Shown piece after piece: positions 5,608-12,710 of a DNA stretch of 19,444 bases. This stretch comes from JABFXC01 sp035551575 (GTDB lineage: Bacteria; Gemmatimonadota; Gemmatimonadetes; Gemmatimonadales; Gemmatimonadaceae), in contig DASZNJ010000172.1 in NCBI GenBank assembly GCA_035551575.1, positions 1 to 19,444 of the forward strand, written 5' to 3'. The notes below the pieces were generated by a model. It was not told the origin of the DNA, searched no databases, and saw only the letters and a list, made by a program, of their open reading frames with translations. Made by a program: the position numbers and the translations under genes. Every line of letters begins with the position of its first letter. The stretch's first letter is position 1.

Positions 5608-7632
5608 GTGTCGCCGTTGCCACCACTCGCAGACTTCCGCGCTTCGAGCGCGCCGGCCGTGGTGATCCTCGGCAACGACGCGCTGCTGGCCGCGCGACCC
5701 GCTACCCCCGTCCAGCTCGCGCATGCCTGCCTTGCCGCCGGCTTCCGCGCTGTCATCCCCGCCAGCTGGGGCGACGAGCTCGTTGCTGGTGCGACGCTCG
5801 ATGCGCTGAGCGGCCGCACCCCCCGCCCCGCAATTCACTGCGCGTGTCCGCACGTTGCGCGCCGCGTTCTCGGGGTCGGCTCCGACCTGGCGCCACACCT
5901 GATTTCCCTCGTCTCGCCCCCGGTAGCCGCCGCGCGCTACCTCCGCCTCAACTCGGCGGGCGACCTGCGTATCACCTACGCCGGACGATGCCCGGCCGCG
6001 GCCGACGATGCGATCGATGCCCGGCTCACCCCGGAAGAGCTGCTCGCGCAGCTCGCCGACCGGGGGATCGATCCGGCCGCCCAGCCGGAGGTCTTCGAGT
6101 CCGTCATCCCTCCGGACCGGCGACGGCATCTCTCCGTCCCCGGCGGGCTGCCCTCCTCCGAGATGCTCTGGTCACGCGACCATCTCATCGTCGAGACGAT
6201 CAAGGGCGGCGACTTCGCTTCGGAGCTCGCCAACCTCGTGCTGGCGCGCAAGGACGTCCTCATCGATCCTGCGCCGGCCGTGGGCTGCGTGTGCTCCGGG
6301 GCCGTCCGCGGAACGGAGCCGAGCGAGGCCCGCCCCAACATCGTCGCACTCGAGCCACCGCGCACGGCATATCCCGTCGTCGATGACCGCGGCGCGCTGT
6401 CGCTCGAGCTTCCGTTGCCGATGGCCGCGCGCGGCACCGCCGACCTTGTCGCCGAACCGGTTGCGCCGGCGGCGGCCAGCGACCCGCGACTGGCCAGCGG
6501 GCCCGCCGCATCGTTAGGCGACGCGCCGCCCCCACCCCCGGCCGTGCCTAACCGTCGGCCGAGGCTCACCCCGCCGGGCCTTCCGGCGATCGCCGCGGCC
6601 CCGCCCGCACCGGGCCCGGCTCCGTTGGCCTCGCCCCGCCGTCGTTCCCCGACCGGCATGCCGCGTGTGGTTCCGGGCGCGGTGCCCGTTTCGAGCGACA
6701 GTGAAGGGCGCATCCTTCCCCGCGCCTACGTCGCACGCCGGCGCTCGCCACGCTCGGGGATCCCCGCCGTCACCGATTCGCTGCTAGTGACTCCCCCGCC
6801 GGGAAAGCCGGTGTCCACGGAGCCGTCGCTGCCGCGCGAACCCGCCCCTCGTCACACTGTTCGGGGCAGCCTTCACGACGCGCCCCCGCAGTCGTCGGCT
6901 GACACCGAGCGCCCGATGCCCCGGAGCGTCGAGCCGGCAGCCGTCGCTCACGCTGATTCGGCACCCCCCGCACGCCCCGCGGCCGCGGCGAGCGTCGCCG
7001 CCGCCGGTGCCCTCGTTGGCGCGCAGGTCGGGGGTGGCCTCGCGCTCCTTCGGAAACGCTCGTGGCTCGTTGCCGCCGGCGCGATCGTCGGCACCGGGTT
7101 GCTGCTCGGCGTCGCCATTGGCTACGCGGTCGCCCACCGGCGCGAATCGGCCGCGACAGCGCCGGGGCGCGGCGCCGACTCGATCACCTCGGCTGGGTCG
7201 CGCTCCGCCGGGGTGCGCGAATCAGTCTCCGCCGGCGGCATCGCTCCCGTGGCTGGCGCTTCGCGCCGCCCCGCGACACGGGCACAGCCTCGCCCCGCGG
7301 CCACAGGCCCGCGGCCGGCTCCGCGCCTGGCGCCGCGAGCGGTGACGCCGGGCGCAGAGCCACCCTCGTCTCCCCCCTCGGCTGGAAACGCGGCGGCGAG
7401 CCAGTCGATTGCCGCGCCCGCGAACCCGGTCGGGACGGTCGCGGACAGCGCTGCGGCCCGCGCCCGGCGCGACTCCCTTGCGCGCGCCGAGTCGCTCGTC
7501 GCCGAGCGTGATTCGATCCGCCAGGAGATCGAGCGGCGACGCGCCCGCCTCGACAGCATCGAGCGGGCGCGGCTCCGGCTCGACAGCATCCAGCGCGCGA
7601 ACGAGACGGGAAGCCGGCCCCGGCCGCGCTAG
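5608..7632 (+). CDS. Degenerate [FeFe]-hydrogenase-like domain fused to a Pro-rich linker, membrane helix and coiled coil
   Basis: 674 residues from a GTG. Residues ~15-235 match the C-terminal domain of iron-only hydrogenases: FRAVIPASWGDELV, CACPHVARRVLG, LAPHLISLVSPPVAAARYLR, ITYAGRCPAAADDAIDARLTPEEL (compare GPCxAKKDE...LTFEEL) and LIDPAPAVGCVCSGAV. Cysteines are at 41, 78, 80, 128, 227 and 229. The spacing is unlike a complete H-cluster site, and no ferredoxin-type 4Fe-4S motifs precede it, so it is probably not a working hydrogenase; a redox or cluster-sensing role is a guess. Residues ~240-480 are Pro/Ala/Arg low complexity. Residues ~486-509 form one membrane helix (WLVAAGAIVGTGLLLGVAIGYAV). 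After more low complexity, the C-terminus (~625-664) is a coiled coil with repeated RLDSI units. Topology is probably N-in. It is divergent from the CRP-like gene, 117 bp away. Confidence 0.8.
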   Translation: MSPLPPLADFRASSAPAVVILGNDALLAARPATPVQLAHACLAAGFRAVIPASWGDELVAGATLDALSGRTPRPAIHCACPHVARRVLGVGSDLAPHLISLVSPPVAAARYLRLNSAGDLRITYAGRCPAAADDAIDARLTPEELLAQLADRGIDPAAQPEVFESVIPPDRRRHLSVPGGLPSSEMLWSRDHLIVETIKGGDFASELANLVLARKDVLIDPAPAVGCVCSGAVRGTEPSEARPNIVALEPPRTAYPVVDDRGALSLELPLPMAARGTADLVAEPVAPAAASDPRLASGPAASLGDAPPPPPAVPNRRPRLTPPGLPAIAAAPPAPGPAPLASPRRRSPTGMPRVVPGAVPVSSDSEGRILPRAYVARRRSPRSGIPAVTDSLLVTPPPGKPVSTEPSLPREPAPRHTVRGSLHDAPPQSSADTERPMPRSVEPAAVAHADSAPPARPAAAASVAAAGALVGAQVGGGLALLRKRSWLVAAGAIVGTGLLLGVAIGYAVAHRRESAATAPGRGADSITSAGSRSAGVRESVSAGGIAPVAGASRRPATRAQPRPAATGPRPAPRLAPRAVTPGAEPPSSPPSAGNAAASQSIAAPANPVGTVADSAAARARRDSLARAESLVAERDSIRQEIERRRARLDSIERARLRLDSIQRANETGSRPRPR

Positions 7633-7641
7633 TCGCGCGGC
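7623..7641. terminator. Short hairpin with the stop codon in its loop
   Basis: GCCGCGC (7623-7629) pairs with GCGCGGC (7635-7641); the loop TAGTC contains the TAG of the preceding gene. There is no T run. The convergent Smr gene ends 22 bp further on. Confidence 0.4.
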
Positions 7642-7662
7642 AACCTGGCGGACCGCCCCGGC

Positions 7663-8283
7663 CTAACGCGAACGGCGGTCCTCGTCGTCGGCGAGCGCCC
7701 GCCTGATCACCTCGCGCAGGCGGCCGTCCCGATCGTCTCCGGGCGGCACCCCGCGCAGCAGCGCGGCGAACTGCAGCGCCATCTCGCGCTGGACGAAGGA
7801 CTCGCTGTGGCTCACGCCTAACGCGTCGAGCGAGCGCTCGGCGAGGGCGCGGAGGAGGGTTCCCGTCTCCGGATCGAGGCCGGCGAGCGACGCGCCTCCC
7901 GGCGGGTCCGTGCGAGCTGCGGCGGTGCGCCGCGTTCCTTCCCAGAGCCGCCGCATCGGAGCCAGCGTCGCGACGAAGGAGCCGGGGGAATGCTCGGCGA
8001 TGGCATCGACCACCCCCTGCCGCTTGAGCTGGCGGAGGGTCTTCGCGACCGCTTCGCGAACCACCGAGAACCCCGCCTCGCTGCTGTTCCCGCGGCCGGT
8101 GATGATCAGGACCTCTCCCGCCCCACTCGCCTGACGCTCGCGCAGCCACCCCGTCGCCCGCCGCGCCGCCTCGGCGGCGGTCGGGAGCACCGCGCGAAGG
8201 TTGAGCGTCCGCTCGGCGCCGAACCGCGCCTCGTCGTAGGCGTGCTTCAGCTCGACCATTCGGCGTCGATGGTAGGTGCTCAC
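7663..8283 (-). CDS. Smr-domain protein
   Basis: 206 residues with an Smr (small MutS-related) domain at about residues 27-110: LNLRAVLPTAAEAARRATGWLRER, then VLIITGRGNSSEAGFSVVREAVAKTLRQL and ending VDAIAEHSPGSFVATLAP. In Smr nucleases the conserved signatures are LDLHG and HGxG; here they read LNLRA and TGRGNSS, so the first His is missing and nuclease activity is doubtful, although the glycine-rich binding loop is kept. The C-terminal ~95 residues are Arg/Glu/Asp-rich and helical with no recognised domain. ATG 8283 is used; ATG 8259 would shorten it by eight residues. The TAG stop lies inside a CGTTAGGC octamer. It is divergent from the AT-hook gene, with 182 bp between them. Confidence 0.8.
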   Translation of the reverse strand: MSTYHRRRMVELKHAYDEARFGAERTLNLRAVLPTAAEAARRATGWLRERQASGAGEVLIITGRGNSSEAGFSVVREAVAKTLRQLKRQGVVDAIAEHSPGSFVATLAPMRRLWEGTRRTAAARTDPPGGASLAGLDPETGTLLRALAERSLDALGVSHSESFVQREMALQFAALLRGVPPGDDRDGRLREVIRRALADDEDRRSR

Positions 8284-8392
8284 AGCGGCATCATCGGATC
8301 GTACCTCGGCGGGCTCGCGATTCCGGCCAATGTACGGTCGCAGCTCGGCTTGGGCAAACGCTGCTTGGGCGAACAGGCTCTGGCGCCTGACA

Positions 8393-8465
8393 AATATTAC
8401 TATTACCCTAGGAATATTGCTGATACGGGGCCCGCGAATAAAATTCCTAATATTACAGGAATATT
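8393..8465 (+). promoter_or_regulatory. AT-rich operator array with four AATATT hexamers
   Basis: In otherwise ~70% GC DNA this stretch is A/T-dominated. AATATT begins at 8393, 8413, 8449 and 8460. Two half-modules recur in the same order: AATATTAC (8393, 8449) and AGGAATATT (8410, 8457), 9 bp apart in the first pair and adjoining in the second. TTCCT (8444) and AGGAA (8457) form a dyad. CTGACA at 8387 could be a -35. The array runs into the start codon at 8466, with AGGA five bases before it acting as ribosome site. It probably serves as promoter and autoregulatory operator. Confidence 0.6.
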
Positions 8466-8921
8466 ATGGCAAGAGTATATGACATTGCCGTAGCAGCACT
8501 TGCGATCGGAGTCGAGCGAAAATGGCTCGACAACCTCACTGCGCAGCATTCTGTCCCGGGGACCGAGCATGTCGCGCGCGGCGTCGCGCGACGATTGTCG
8601 AGGCGCGCCCTGCTCACCGCCGCGATCGTGCGGGACCTGAACCGGGCGCTCGGCGTTCCGGTCGGGCGAGGCGTCGAGGTCGCCATCTCGGTACTCGGTG
8701 GGGAGCCGTCGCCGGATGGAACGTCAGGCGCGCAAGCGGGTGCGGGGGCGGTGGTCTCCACACCGCGGGTGGTGCTGCCGATCGCCGATTCGCTGGCCCT
8801 CGCCGTCGACGTCGAACGCCTCGAGCGGGAGATCGAGCGCCGGCTGCTCGAGGCGATGGAGACCGTGGTCCCTCGTCGTCGCGGACGGCCACCCCGGAAA
8901 GAACGACGGGGCACCCGTTAG
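8466..8921 (+). CDS. Putative DNA-binding protein with HTH-like N-terminus and C-terminal AT-hook
   Basis: 151 residues. Residues ~5-75 are helical and look like a helix-turn-helix or antitoxin-like fold: AVAALAIGVERKWLDNLTAQH, then RGVARRLSRRALLTAAIVRDLNRALGVPVGRG. A Gly/Ala/Ser linker (80-98) follows, then a helix with heptad character (LALAVDVERLEREIERRLLEAM), perhaps for dimerisation. The tail PRRRGRPPRKERR (137-148) is a textbook AT-hook core (RGRP flanked by basic residues) that binds the minor groove of AT tracts. Immediately upstream is the only strongly AT-rich array in the window, which suggests autoregulation. The ATG follows AGGA with a five-base gap. I do not recognise a named family; a nucleoid or developmental regulator is as likely as an antitoxin. 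Confidence 0.75.
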   Translation: MARVYDIAVAALAIGVERKWLDNLTAQHSVPGTEHVARGVARRLSRRALLTAAIVRDLNRALGVPVGRGVEVAISVLGGEPSPDGTSGAQAGAGAVVSTPRVVLPIADSLALAVDVERLEREIERRLLEAMETVVPRRRGRPPRKERRGTR

Positions 8922-8933
8922 GGTGCCCCGTTT
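8907..8933. terminator. Rho-independent terminator, bidirectional, stop codon in loop
   Basis: CGGGGCACCC (8907-8916) pairs perfectly with GGGTGCCCCG (8921-8930); TTT follows on the plus side and a T-rich stretch on the minus side. The TAG of the AT-hook gene (8919-8921) falls at the loop. It also serves the convergent cold-shock gene. Confidence 0.85.
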
Positions 8934-8955
8934 GGCATCGAGCGGGAAGCTCGAG

Positions 8956-9171
8956 TTACCGAGCGCCTGCCCGGGTGACGTTCTCCGCCGCCGGACCCTT
9001 CTGCCCTTCGACGATGTCGAATTCGACCGCATCACCTTCGGCCAGCGTCTTGAAGCCGCTGCCCTGGATCGCCGAGTAGTGCACGAAGCAATCCTTCGAG
9101 CCGTTGTCGGGGGTGATGAAACCGAAACCCTTGGCGTCGTTGAACCACTTCACCTTGCCAGTCGTACGCAT
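8956..9171 (-). CDS. Cold-shock domain protein (CspA family)
   Basis: 71 residues, the standard length of a single-domain cold-shock protein: a five-strand OB fold that binds single-stranded RNA and DNA and acts as an RNA chaperone. Both RNA-binding motifs are intact: RNP1 KGFGFI (residues 14-19) and RNP2 FVHYS (29-33), with GKVKWFND before and EGDAVEFDIVEGQKGPAAENV after. The ATG at 9171 is preceded by AGGAG at a suitable distance. About 75 nt of 5' leader from the proposed promoter matches the long leaders usual for csp messages. Numbered csp paralogues cannot be told apart from sequence alone, so no symbol is given. It is convergent with the AT-hook gene, sharing a terminator. Confidence 0.97.
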   Translation of the reverse strand: MRTTGKVKWFNDAKGFGFITPDNGSKDCFVHYSAIQGSGFKTLAEGDAVEFDIVEGQKGPAAENVTRAGAR

Positions 9172-9253
9172 TGCCTAGCTCCTGAAATACCGATGCCCAC
9201 ATTGTGCGGGCTGTAACCGTGCGCACGATCACCATGACCGTGGCACGGCGTCA

Positions 9254-9281
9254 AATGTAGCAGCTTCGGCTGGAAGGGCAA
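9254..9281 (-). promoter_or_regulatory. Candidate promoter of the cold-shock gene
   Basis: On the minus strand TTGCCC (9281-9276), 16 bp, TACATT (9259-9254). Transcription from about 9247 gives a ~75-nt leader containing an imperfect stem near 9195-9211. An overlapping TTGACG (9254-9249) is an alternative -35. Confidence 0.4.
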
Positions 9282-9321
9282 CAGCAGACTGCACACTATG
9301 TTGCAGTCGAACCCATCCGTG

Positions 9322-9825
9322 TCAGCGTGGGGTGGTCGCGGGGGCCGGTACCGTTGGCGGCGGGATGGGAGCCGGCGGCGCGCCACGCAGGTTGTTCTCG
9401 TCGACCGCCCGGACGCTGGTGATGAAGTACTCCGTCTCCCCGAAGCAGGAGGTCGGAACGCCACGATGCTGCTCGTAGCTGAGCGACACCCGGCGACCCA
9501 TGTCCTGCTGGATCTCCCTCGCGACCGCGTCGTCCCGAACCGAGAACTTGAAGATCTCCGGCATCGCGCCCGGGATGTTCGCCATCGCGAGCTCGCCTTC
9601 CCACGTCTTACAGATCCACCCCTTCTTCGAGAACTTCTGCACGTAGCCCGCGCGGTCACCGCTCGAGAACGTGTAGTTCAGGGTGATCGCGACCCAGAGA
9701 CCGATGACGATCGCCGGGCCGAGGATGAGGACGGCGAGAATGCGCGCAAGCCAGTTCTTGCGCCCCCTCGGCGGTGGGACCGGGGTAACAGGAGCAGCGG
9801 GTTCGCGGTCGATGTCGTCGGCCAT
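9322..9825 (-). CDS. Membrane-anchored protein of unknown function
   Basis: 167 residues from the ATG at 9825 (MADDIDREPAAP); the frame extends to 9915, but the added residues look non-coding. After a Pro-rich cytoplasmic tail, one membrane helix spans about residues 25-49 (LARILAVLILGPAIVIGLWVAITL). The rest, outside the membrane, carries a compact conserved-looking domain: FSSGDRAGYVQKFSKKGWICKTWEGELAMANIPGAMPEIFKFSVRDDAVAREIQQDMGRRVSLSYEQH and GVPTSCFGETEYFITSV, with two Cys that could pair. It ends in a Pro/Ala tail. From memory, proteins of this type are sometimes labelled 6-phosphogluconate dehydrogenase in databases; nothing here supports an NAD(P)-binding enzyme. It is divergent from ispG. 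Confidence 0.75.
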   Translation of the reverse strand: MADDIDREPAAPVTPVPPPRGRKNWLARILAVLILGPAIVIGLWVAITLNYTFSSGDRAGYVQKFSKKGWICKTWEGELAMANIPGAMPEIFKFSVRDDAVAREIQQDMGRRVSLSYEQHRGVPTSCFGETEYFITSVRAVDENNLRGAPPAPIPPPTVPAPATTPR

Positions 9826-10000
9826 GGGCGATGCGGGGTGGACGGGGTAGTGAGTCGGTCTCGCGCACAACATGGGCCGGACCGCCTGCGATGGGAAGGC
9901 GTCCGGCGCCATCATCCCGATGACGCCGCGGCCCGGCTACCTTTCTACTGCGCTGGCGAGCCGGCCGTGCGCGCGCGGATTTCTTCATGGAGTGACGGTC

Positions 10001-11233
10001 GTGGCTTTTGGAACACGCAGGCCGACGGTGACCGCGAACGTGGGCGGGGTCCTCGTCGGATCCGCCCACCCGGTCGTGGTGCAGTCGATGACGAACACCG
10101 ACACGGCCGATGCGGGATCGACCGCGGCGCAGGTCGCCGCGCTCGCCCGCGCCGGCTCGCAGCTGGTGCGAGTCACGGTGAACAACGACGAGGCCGCGGC
10201 TGCGGTCCCCGAGATCGTCAGCCGCCTTCGTGACGACGGCATCGACGTGCCGATCGTCGGCGACTTTCACTACAACGGGCACCTGCTTCTCCGGCGCCAC
10301 GAGGGCTGCGCCCGCGCGCTCGCGAAGTACCGGATCAACCCGGGCAACGTCGGCGGCAAGCGGCGCGACGAGAACTTCCGGACCATCGTTCAGGTGGCGG
10401 TCGATCACGGCAAGCCGGTTCGCATCGGCGTGAACTGGGGCTCGCTCGACCAGGATCTGCTGACCGTGATGATGGACGAGAACGCGCGGGCCGGCAGCCC
10501 GCGCGACGCGCGCGACGTCTACATCGAGGCGATGCTCGAGAGCGCGCTGCGCTCGGCGCTCCTCGCCGAGGAGACGGGGCTTCGCCACGACCAGATCATC
10601 ATCTCGGCGAAGGTCTCGCAGGTGCACGACCTCGTCGACGTCTATCGCCGGCTCGGCAGCCGCTGCGACTATCCGCTCCACCTCGGCCTGACCGAGGCCG
10701 GGCTCGGGAGCAAGGGGATCATCGCCAGCACCGCCGGCCTCTCGATCCTGCTCTCCGAGGGGATCGGCGACACGATCCGCGTCTCGCTCACTCCGAAGCC
10801 TAACGGCGACCGGACGGAGGAAGTGCTGGTCGCACAACAGATTCTCCAGTCGCTCGGCCTCCGCAGCTTCACGCCGCAGGTCACGTCGTGCCCGGGCTGC
10901 GGGCGGACGACCTCGACCTTCTTCCAGAAGATGGCCGAGGACATCCAGACCTACCTCCGCGAGCAGATGCCGGTCTGGCGCGAGCGTCATCCCGGCGTCG
11001 TCGAGATGAAGGTCGCGGTCATGGGCTGCGTCGTGAACGGACCGGGGGAGTCCAGGCACGCCAACATCGGCATCTCCCTTCCCGGCACCTTCGAGGAGCC
11101 GAAGGCTCCCGTCTACGTGGACGGCGCGCTGGTGACGACGCTCAAGGGGGACAACATCGTCCCCGAGTTCCTCCAGCTGCTCGAGGACTACGTCGCCCGC
11201 ACCTATCCCGAGCCGGCGACCGCCAGCGCCTAG
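10001..11233 (+). CDS. ispG: 4-hydroxy-3-methylbut-2-enyl diphosphate synthase (flavodoxin/ferredoxin)
   Basis: IspG/GcpE, the penultimate enzyme of the MEP isoprenoid pathway; it reduces ME-cPP to HMBPP with a [4Fe-4S] cluster. About 410 residues from the GTG at 10001, which has GGAG eight bases upstream and gives the usual short lead-in before VGSAHPVVVQSMTNTDT. The frame is open to 9872 (ATG 9920), but those residues are not family-like. The TIM-barrel part includes VGDFHYNGHLLL, KYRINPGNVG and RIGVNWGSLD; the ferredoxin-like C-terminal part holds cluster ligands Cys297 and Cys300 (SCPGCGRTT), Cys343 (GCVVNGPGE) and Glu350. This is the two-domain bacterial form without the plant/Chlamydia insert. 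Its TAG shares the palindrome CTAG with the stop of the convergent small membrane gene. Confidence 0.97.
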   Translation: MAFGTRRPTVTANVGGVLVGSAHPVVVQSMTNTDTADAGSTAAQVAALARAGSQLVRVTVNNDEAAAAVPEIVSRLRDDGIDVPIVGDFHYNGHLLLRRHEGCARALAKYRINPGNVGGKRRDENFRTIVQVAVDHGKPVRIGVNWGSLDQDLLTVMMDENARAGSPRDARDVYIEAMLESALRSALLAEETGLRHDQIIISAKVSQVHDLVDVYRRLGSRCDYPLHLGLTEAGLGSKGIIASTAGLSILLSEGIGDTIRVSLTPKPNGDRTEEVLVAQQILQSLGLRSFTPQVTSCPGCGRTTSTFFQKMAEDIQTYLREQMPVWRERHPGVVEMKVAVMGCVVNGPGESRHANIGISLPGTFEEPKAPVYVDGALVTTLKGDNIVPEFLQLLEDYVARTYPEPATASA

Positions 11234-11436
11234 GCGTGCGGCTCGTGCTCGCTCGTCGTGACCGGCGCCGCCGGATCGTTAGGCGAGCGGTACGTCCGCT
11301 CGTGGATGTAGTGCGCGGCGAAGGTGAGGCCTAACGCGAGGGCGACGATGAAGGCGGCAACCCCCCAGCCCTGCGCGTTGTTGTTCGCGGTCACGTGGCC
11401 GCGGCTCGTGCGGACGTCGGTCGATTTCGTGGTCAT
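11230..11436 (-). CDS. Small single-pass membrane protein (68 aa)
   Basis: A polar N-terminal ~22 residues (TTKSTDVRTSRGHVTANN), one membrane helix at about residues 24-43 (WGVAAFIVALALGLTFAAHY), then a short charged tail with His and Glu. There is no signal-peptidase site; probably an inner-membrane protein with an outside C-terminus. The family is not recognised. Coding is supported by composition, a clear hydrophobic helix and the CGTTAGGC-type ALG codons shared with neighbouring genes. Its stop overlaps the ispG stop by four bases on the opposite strand. It is the last gene of a minus-strand run, 43 bp after the HD-domain gene. Confidence 0.65.
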   Translation of the reverse strand: MTTKSTDVRTSRGHVTANNNAQGWGVAAFIVALALGLTFAAHYIHERTYRSPNDPAAPVTTSEHEPHA

Positions 11437-11479
11437 CAGTGTGTCCCGGTAGGTCAGCGGCGTCTGGTGATCGCGGTCG

Positions 11480-12124
11480 TCAGCGGGCGAGGCGCGGCGC
11501 CGACGACGTGTCTTCGGCGGCGAGCTGCTCGAGCGCCGCGACGACCGTCGCCAGCTCTTCCATGATCGGCGCCGTGAACCCGACCGCCGTCAGGCGGTCG
11601 AGCGTCCGCCGGTAGGAGCTCGCGACCTCGTCACGTCCGCTCGGGTAGCGCCCCCACACCGTCTCGGGATACGCCGTCCGCCTGACGTCGGCCAGCAGCG
11701 AGCTCCCCCCGTGCAGGGTGTACGCCGCGACGATCCAGCGCGCCCGCTCGTCGGCGGTGGCGAGGCGCTCGAGCGTGTCGGCCTTCCGCTCGTCCATCGA
11801 CATCTCGACGCCGTCGTCGTCCATCCGGCGCTCGCAGATGGCGAGGAGGGCGGCCAGGGAGCCGGCCCCGAATTTCTCCCCGATGCGCTGCTCGAGCATC
11901 TCGGCGGTCTGGCCGTCGCGCACGCAGTCGGCGACGACGTCGTGGAGCACGGCGGCGACGATGGTGTCGTCATCCTGGCCGTAGCGGGTCAGGATGATGG
12001 CGACGTTCGCCGGCCCGGTGAAGTAGGGGACGCGCGAGCTCCCCTTCCACACCTGCTGCGCGTGATGCTTGGCAGCGAAGGCGAGCGCGTGATTGATGCG
12101 GTCGGAGTAGCCGGTAACTGACAT
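11480..12124 (-). CDS. HD-domain protein, SpoT/small alarmone hydrolase-like, with altered metal site
   Basis: 214 residues from ATG 12124 (an ATG three codons earlier, at 12133, is possible; TACATT lies 15 bp before it). The N-terminal half resembles the (p)ppGpp hydrolase HD fold: RINHALAFAAKHHAQQ (His ligand region), DDDTIVAAVLHDVVADC with the HD pair at residues 61-62, then helices to about 175. In SpoT-type enzymes a later helix reads KxADxLHN and its Asp binds manganese. Here the corresponding stretch is VAAYTLHGGSSLLADV, with Tyr136 in the Asp position, and the usual HP after the second helix reads GP. Catalysis may be lost or changed. The C-terminal part (SYRRTLDRLTAVGFTAPIMEELATVVAALEQL) is helical. 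A role in alarmone or nucleotide turnover is inferred from fold only. Confidence 0.75.
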   Translation of the reverse strand: MSVTGYSDRINHALAFAAKHHAQQVWKGSSRVPYFTGPANVAIILTRYGQDDDTIVAAVLHDVVADCVRDGQTAEMLEQRIGEKFGAGSLAALLAICERRMDDDGVEMSMDERKADTLERLATADERARWIVAAYTLHGGSSLLADVRRTAYPETVWGRYPSGRDEVASSYRRTLDRLTAVGFTAPIMEELATVVAALEQLAAEDTSSAPRLAR

Positions 12125-12193
12125 CGGTTCCATGAGATGCGCTTCGCAATGTAGCCGCCGCGTCGCGCCCGCGCACCCCGCGGCGTGACGCGA

Positions 12194-12685
12194 TCAGTGC
12201 TGGCGCGCGAACCAGCCCAACAGCCGCTCCAGTCCCCGCTGGTCCTCCGGGCCGAAGGCGTTCTTGCGGTCGGAGTCGATGTCGAAGACCGCGATCAGCC
12301 GCCGCTCCTCGTCGAACACCGGGACCACGATCTCCGACTGCGACCGCGAATCACAGGTGATGTGCCCCGGAAACTCGGCGACGTCGGGAACGACTACCGT
12401 CGCGCCTTCCGCCGCCGCGGTTCCGCATACCCCCCGCCCGAACTCGATGTCGAGGCAGCCGAGCGTTCCCTGGTACGGGCCGACCCGGAGCAGGCGCCCC
12501 GGTTCGACCACGCGGTAGAATCCTGTCCACAGGTGGCTGAACGCATGATGAACGAGCGCGCTGATCGTCGCCATTCCGGCGATCGGGTCGTCGACGCCGC
12601 CGAGCACGCTCTCGATCTGCGTCTCGAGCGTGGAGTAGGCGGCGTCCTTCGGCAGGTCGCGAAGGTCGAGGGTGACTTCGGCCAT
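12194..12685 (-). CDS. msrC: Free methionine-(R)-sulfoxide reductase (GAF-domain fRMsr)
   Basis: A 163-residue stand-alone GAF domain. The family signature is intact: LWTGFYRVV, LLRVGPYQGTLGCLDIEFGRGVCGTAAAEG, VPDVAEFPGHITCDSRSQSEIVVPVFD and LIAVFDIDSD. The three redox cysteines of E. coli fRMsr (C84, C94, C118) correspond to Cys77, Cys87 and Cys111; the last is the catalytic nucleophile and the others resolve it. It reduces free L-methionine-(R)-S-oxide with thioredoxin, part of oxidative-damage repair in the cytoplasm. Length and motif order match the family closely. It lies 25 bp downstream of the four-helix membrane protein gene in a minus-strand run. The older name is yebR. Confidence 0.93.
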   Translation of the reverse strand: MAEVTLDLRDLPKDAAYSTLETQIESVLGGVDDPIAGMATISALVHHAFSHLWTGFYRVVEPGRLLRVGPYQGTLGCLDIEFGRGVCGTAAAEGATVVVPDVAEFPGHITCDSRSQSEIVVPVFDEERRLIAVFDIDSDRKNAFGPEDQRGLERLLGWFARQH

Positions 12686-12710
12686 TGGTGGTGCGGCGGT
12701 TGTGTCGTGG

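Noticed and set aside
5608..6300. Functional [FeFe]-hydrogenase
   Set aside because: No ferredoxin domains or complete H-cluster motif, and no maturase genes in the window.
9656..11059. 467-codon minus-strand open frame opposite ispG
   Set aside because: Mirror of ispG; His/Asp/Arg-rich with no domain-like sequence.
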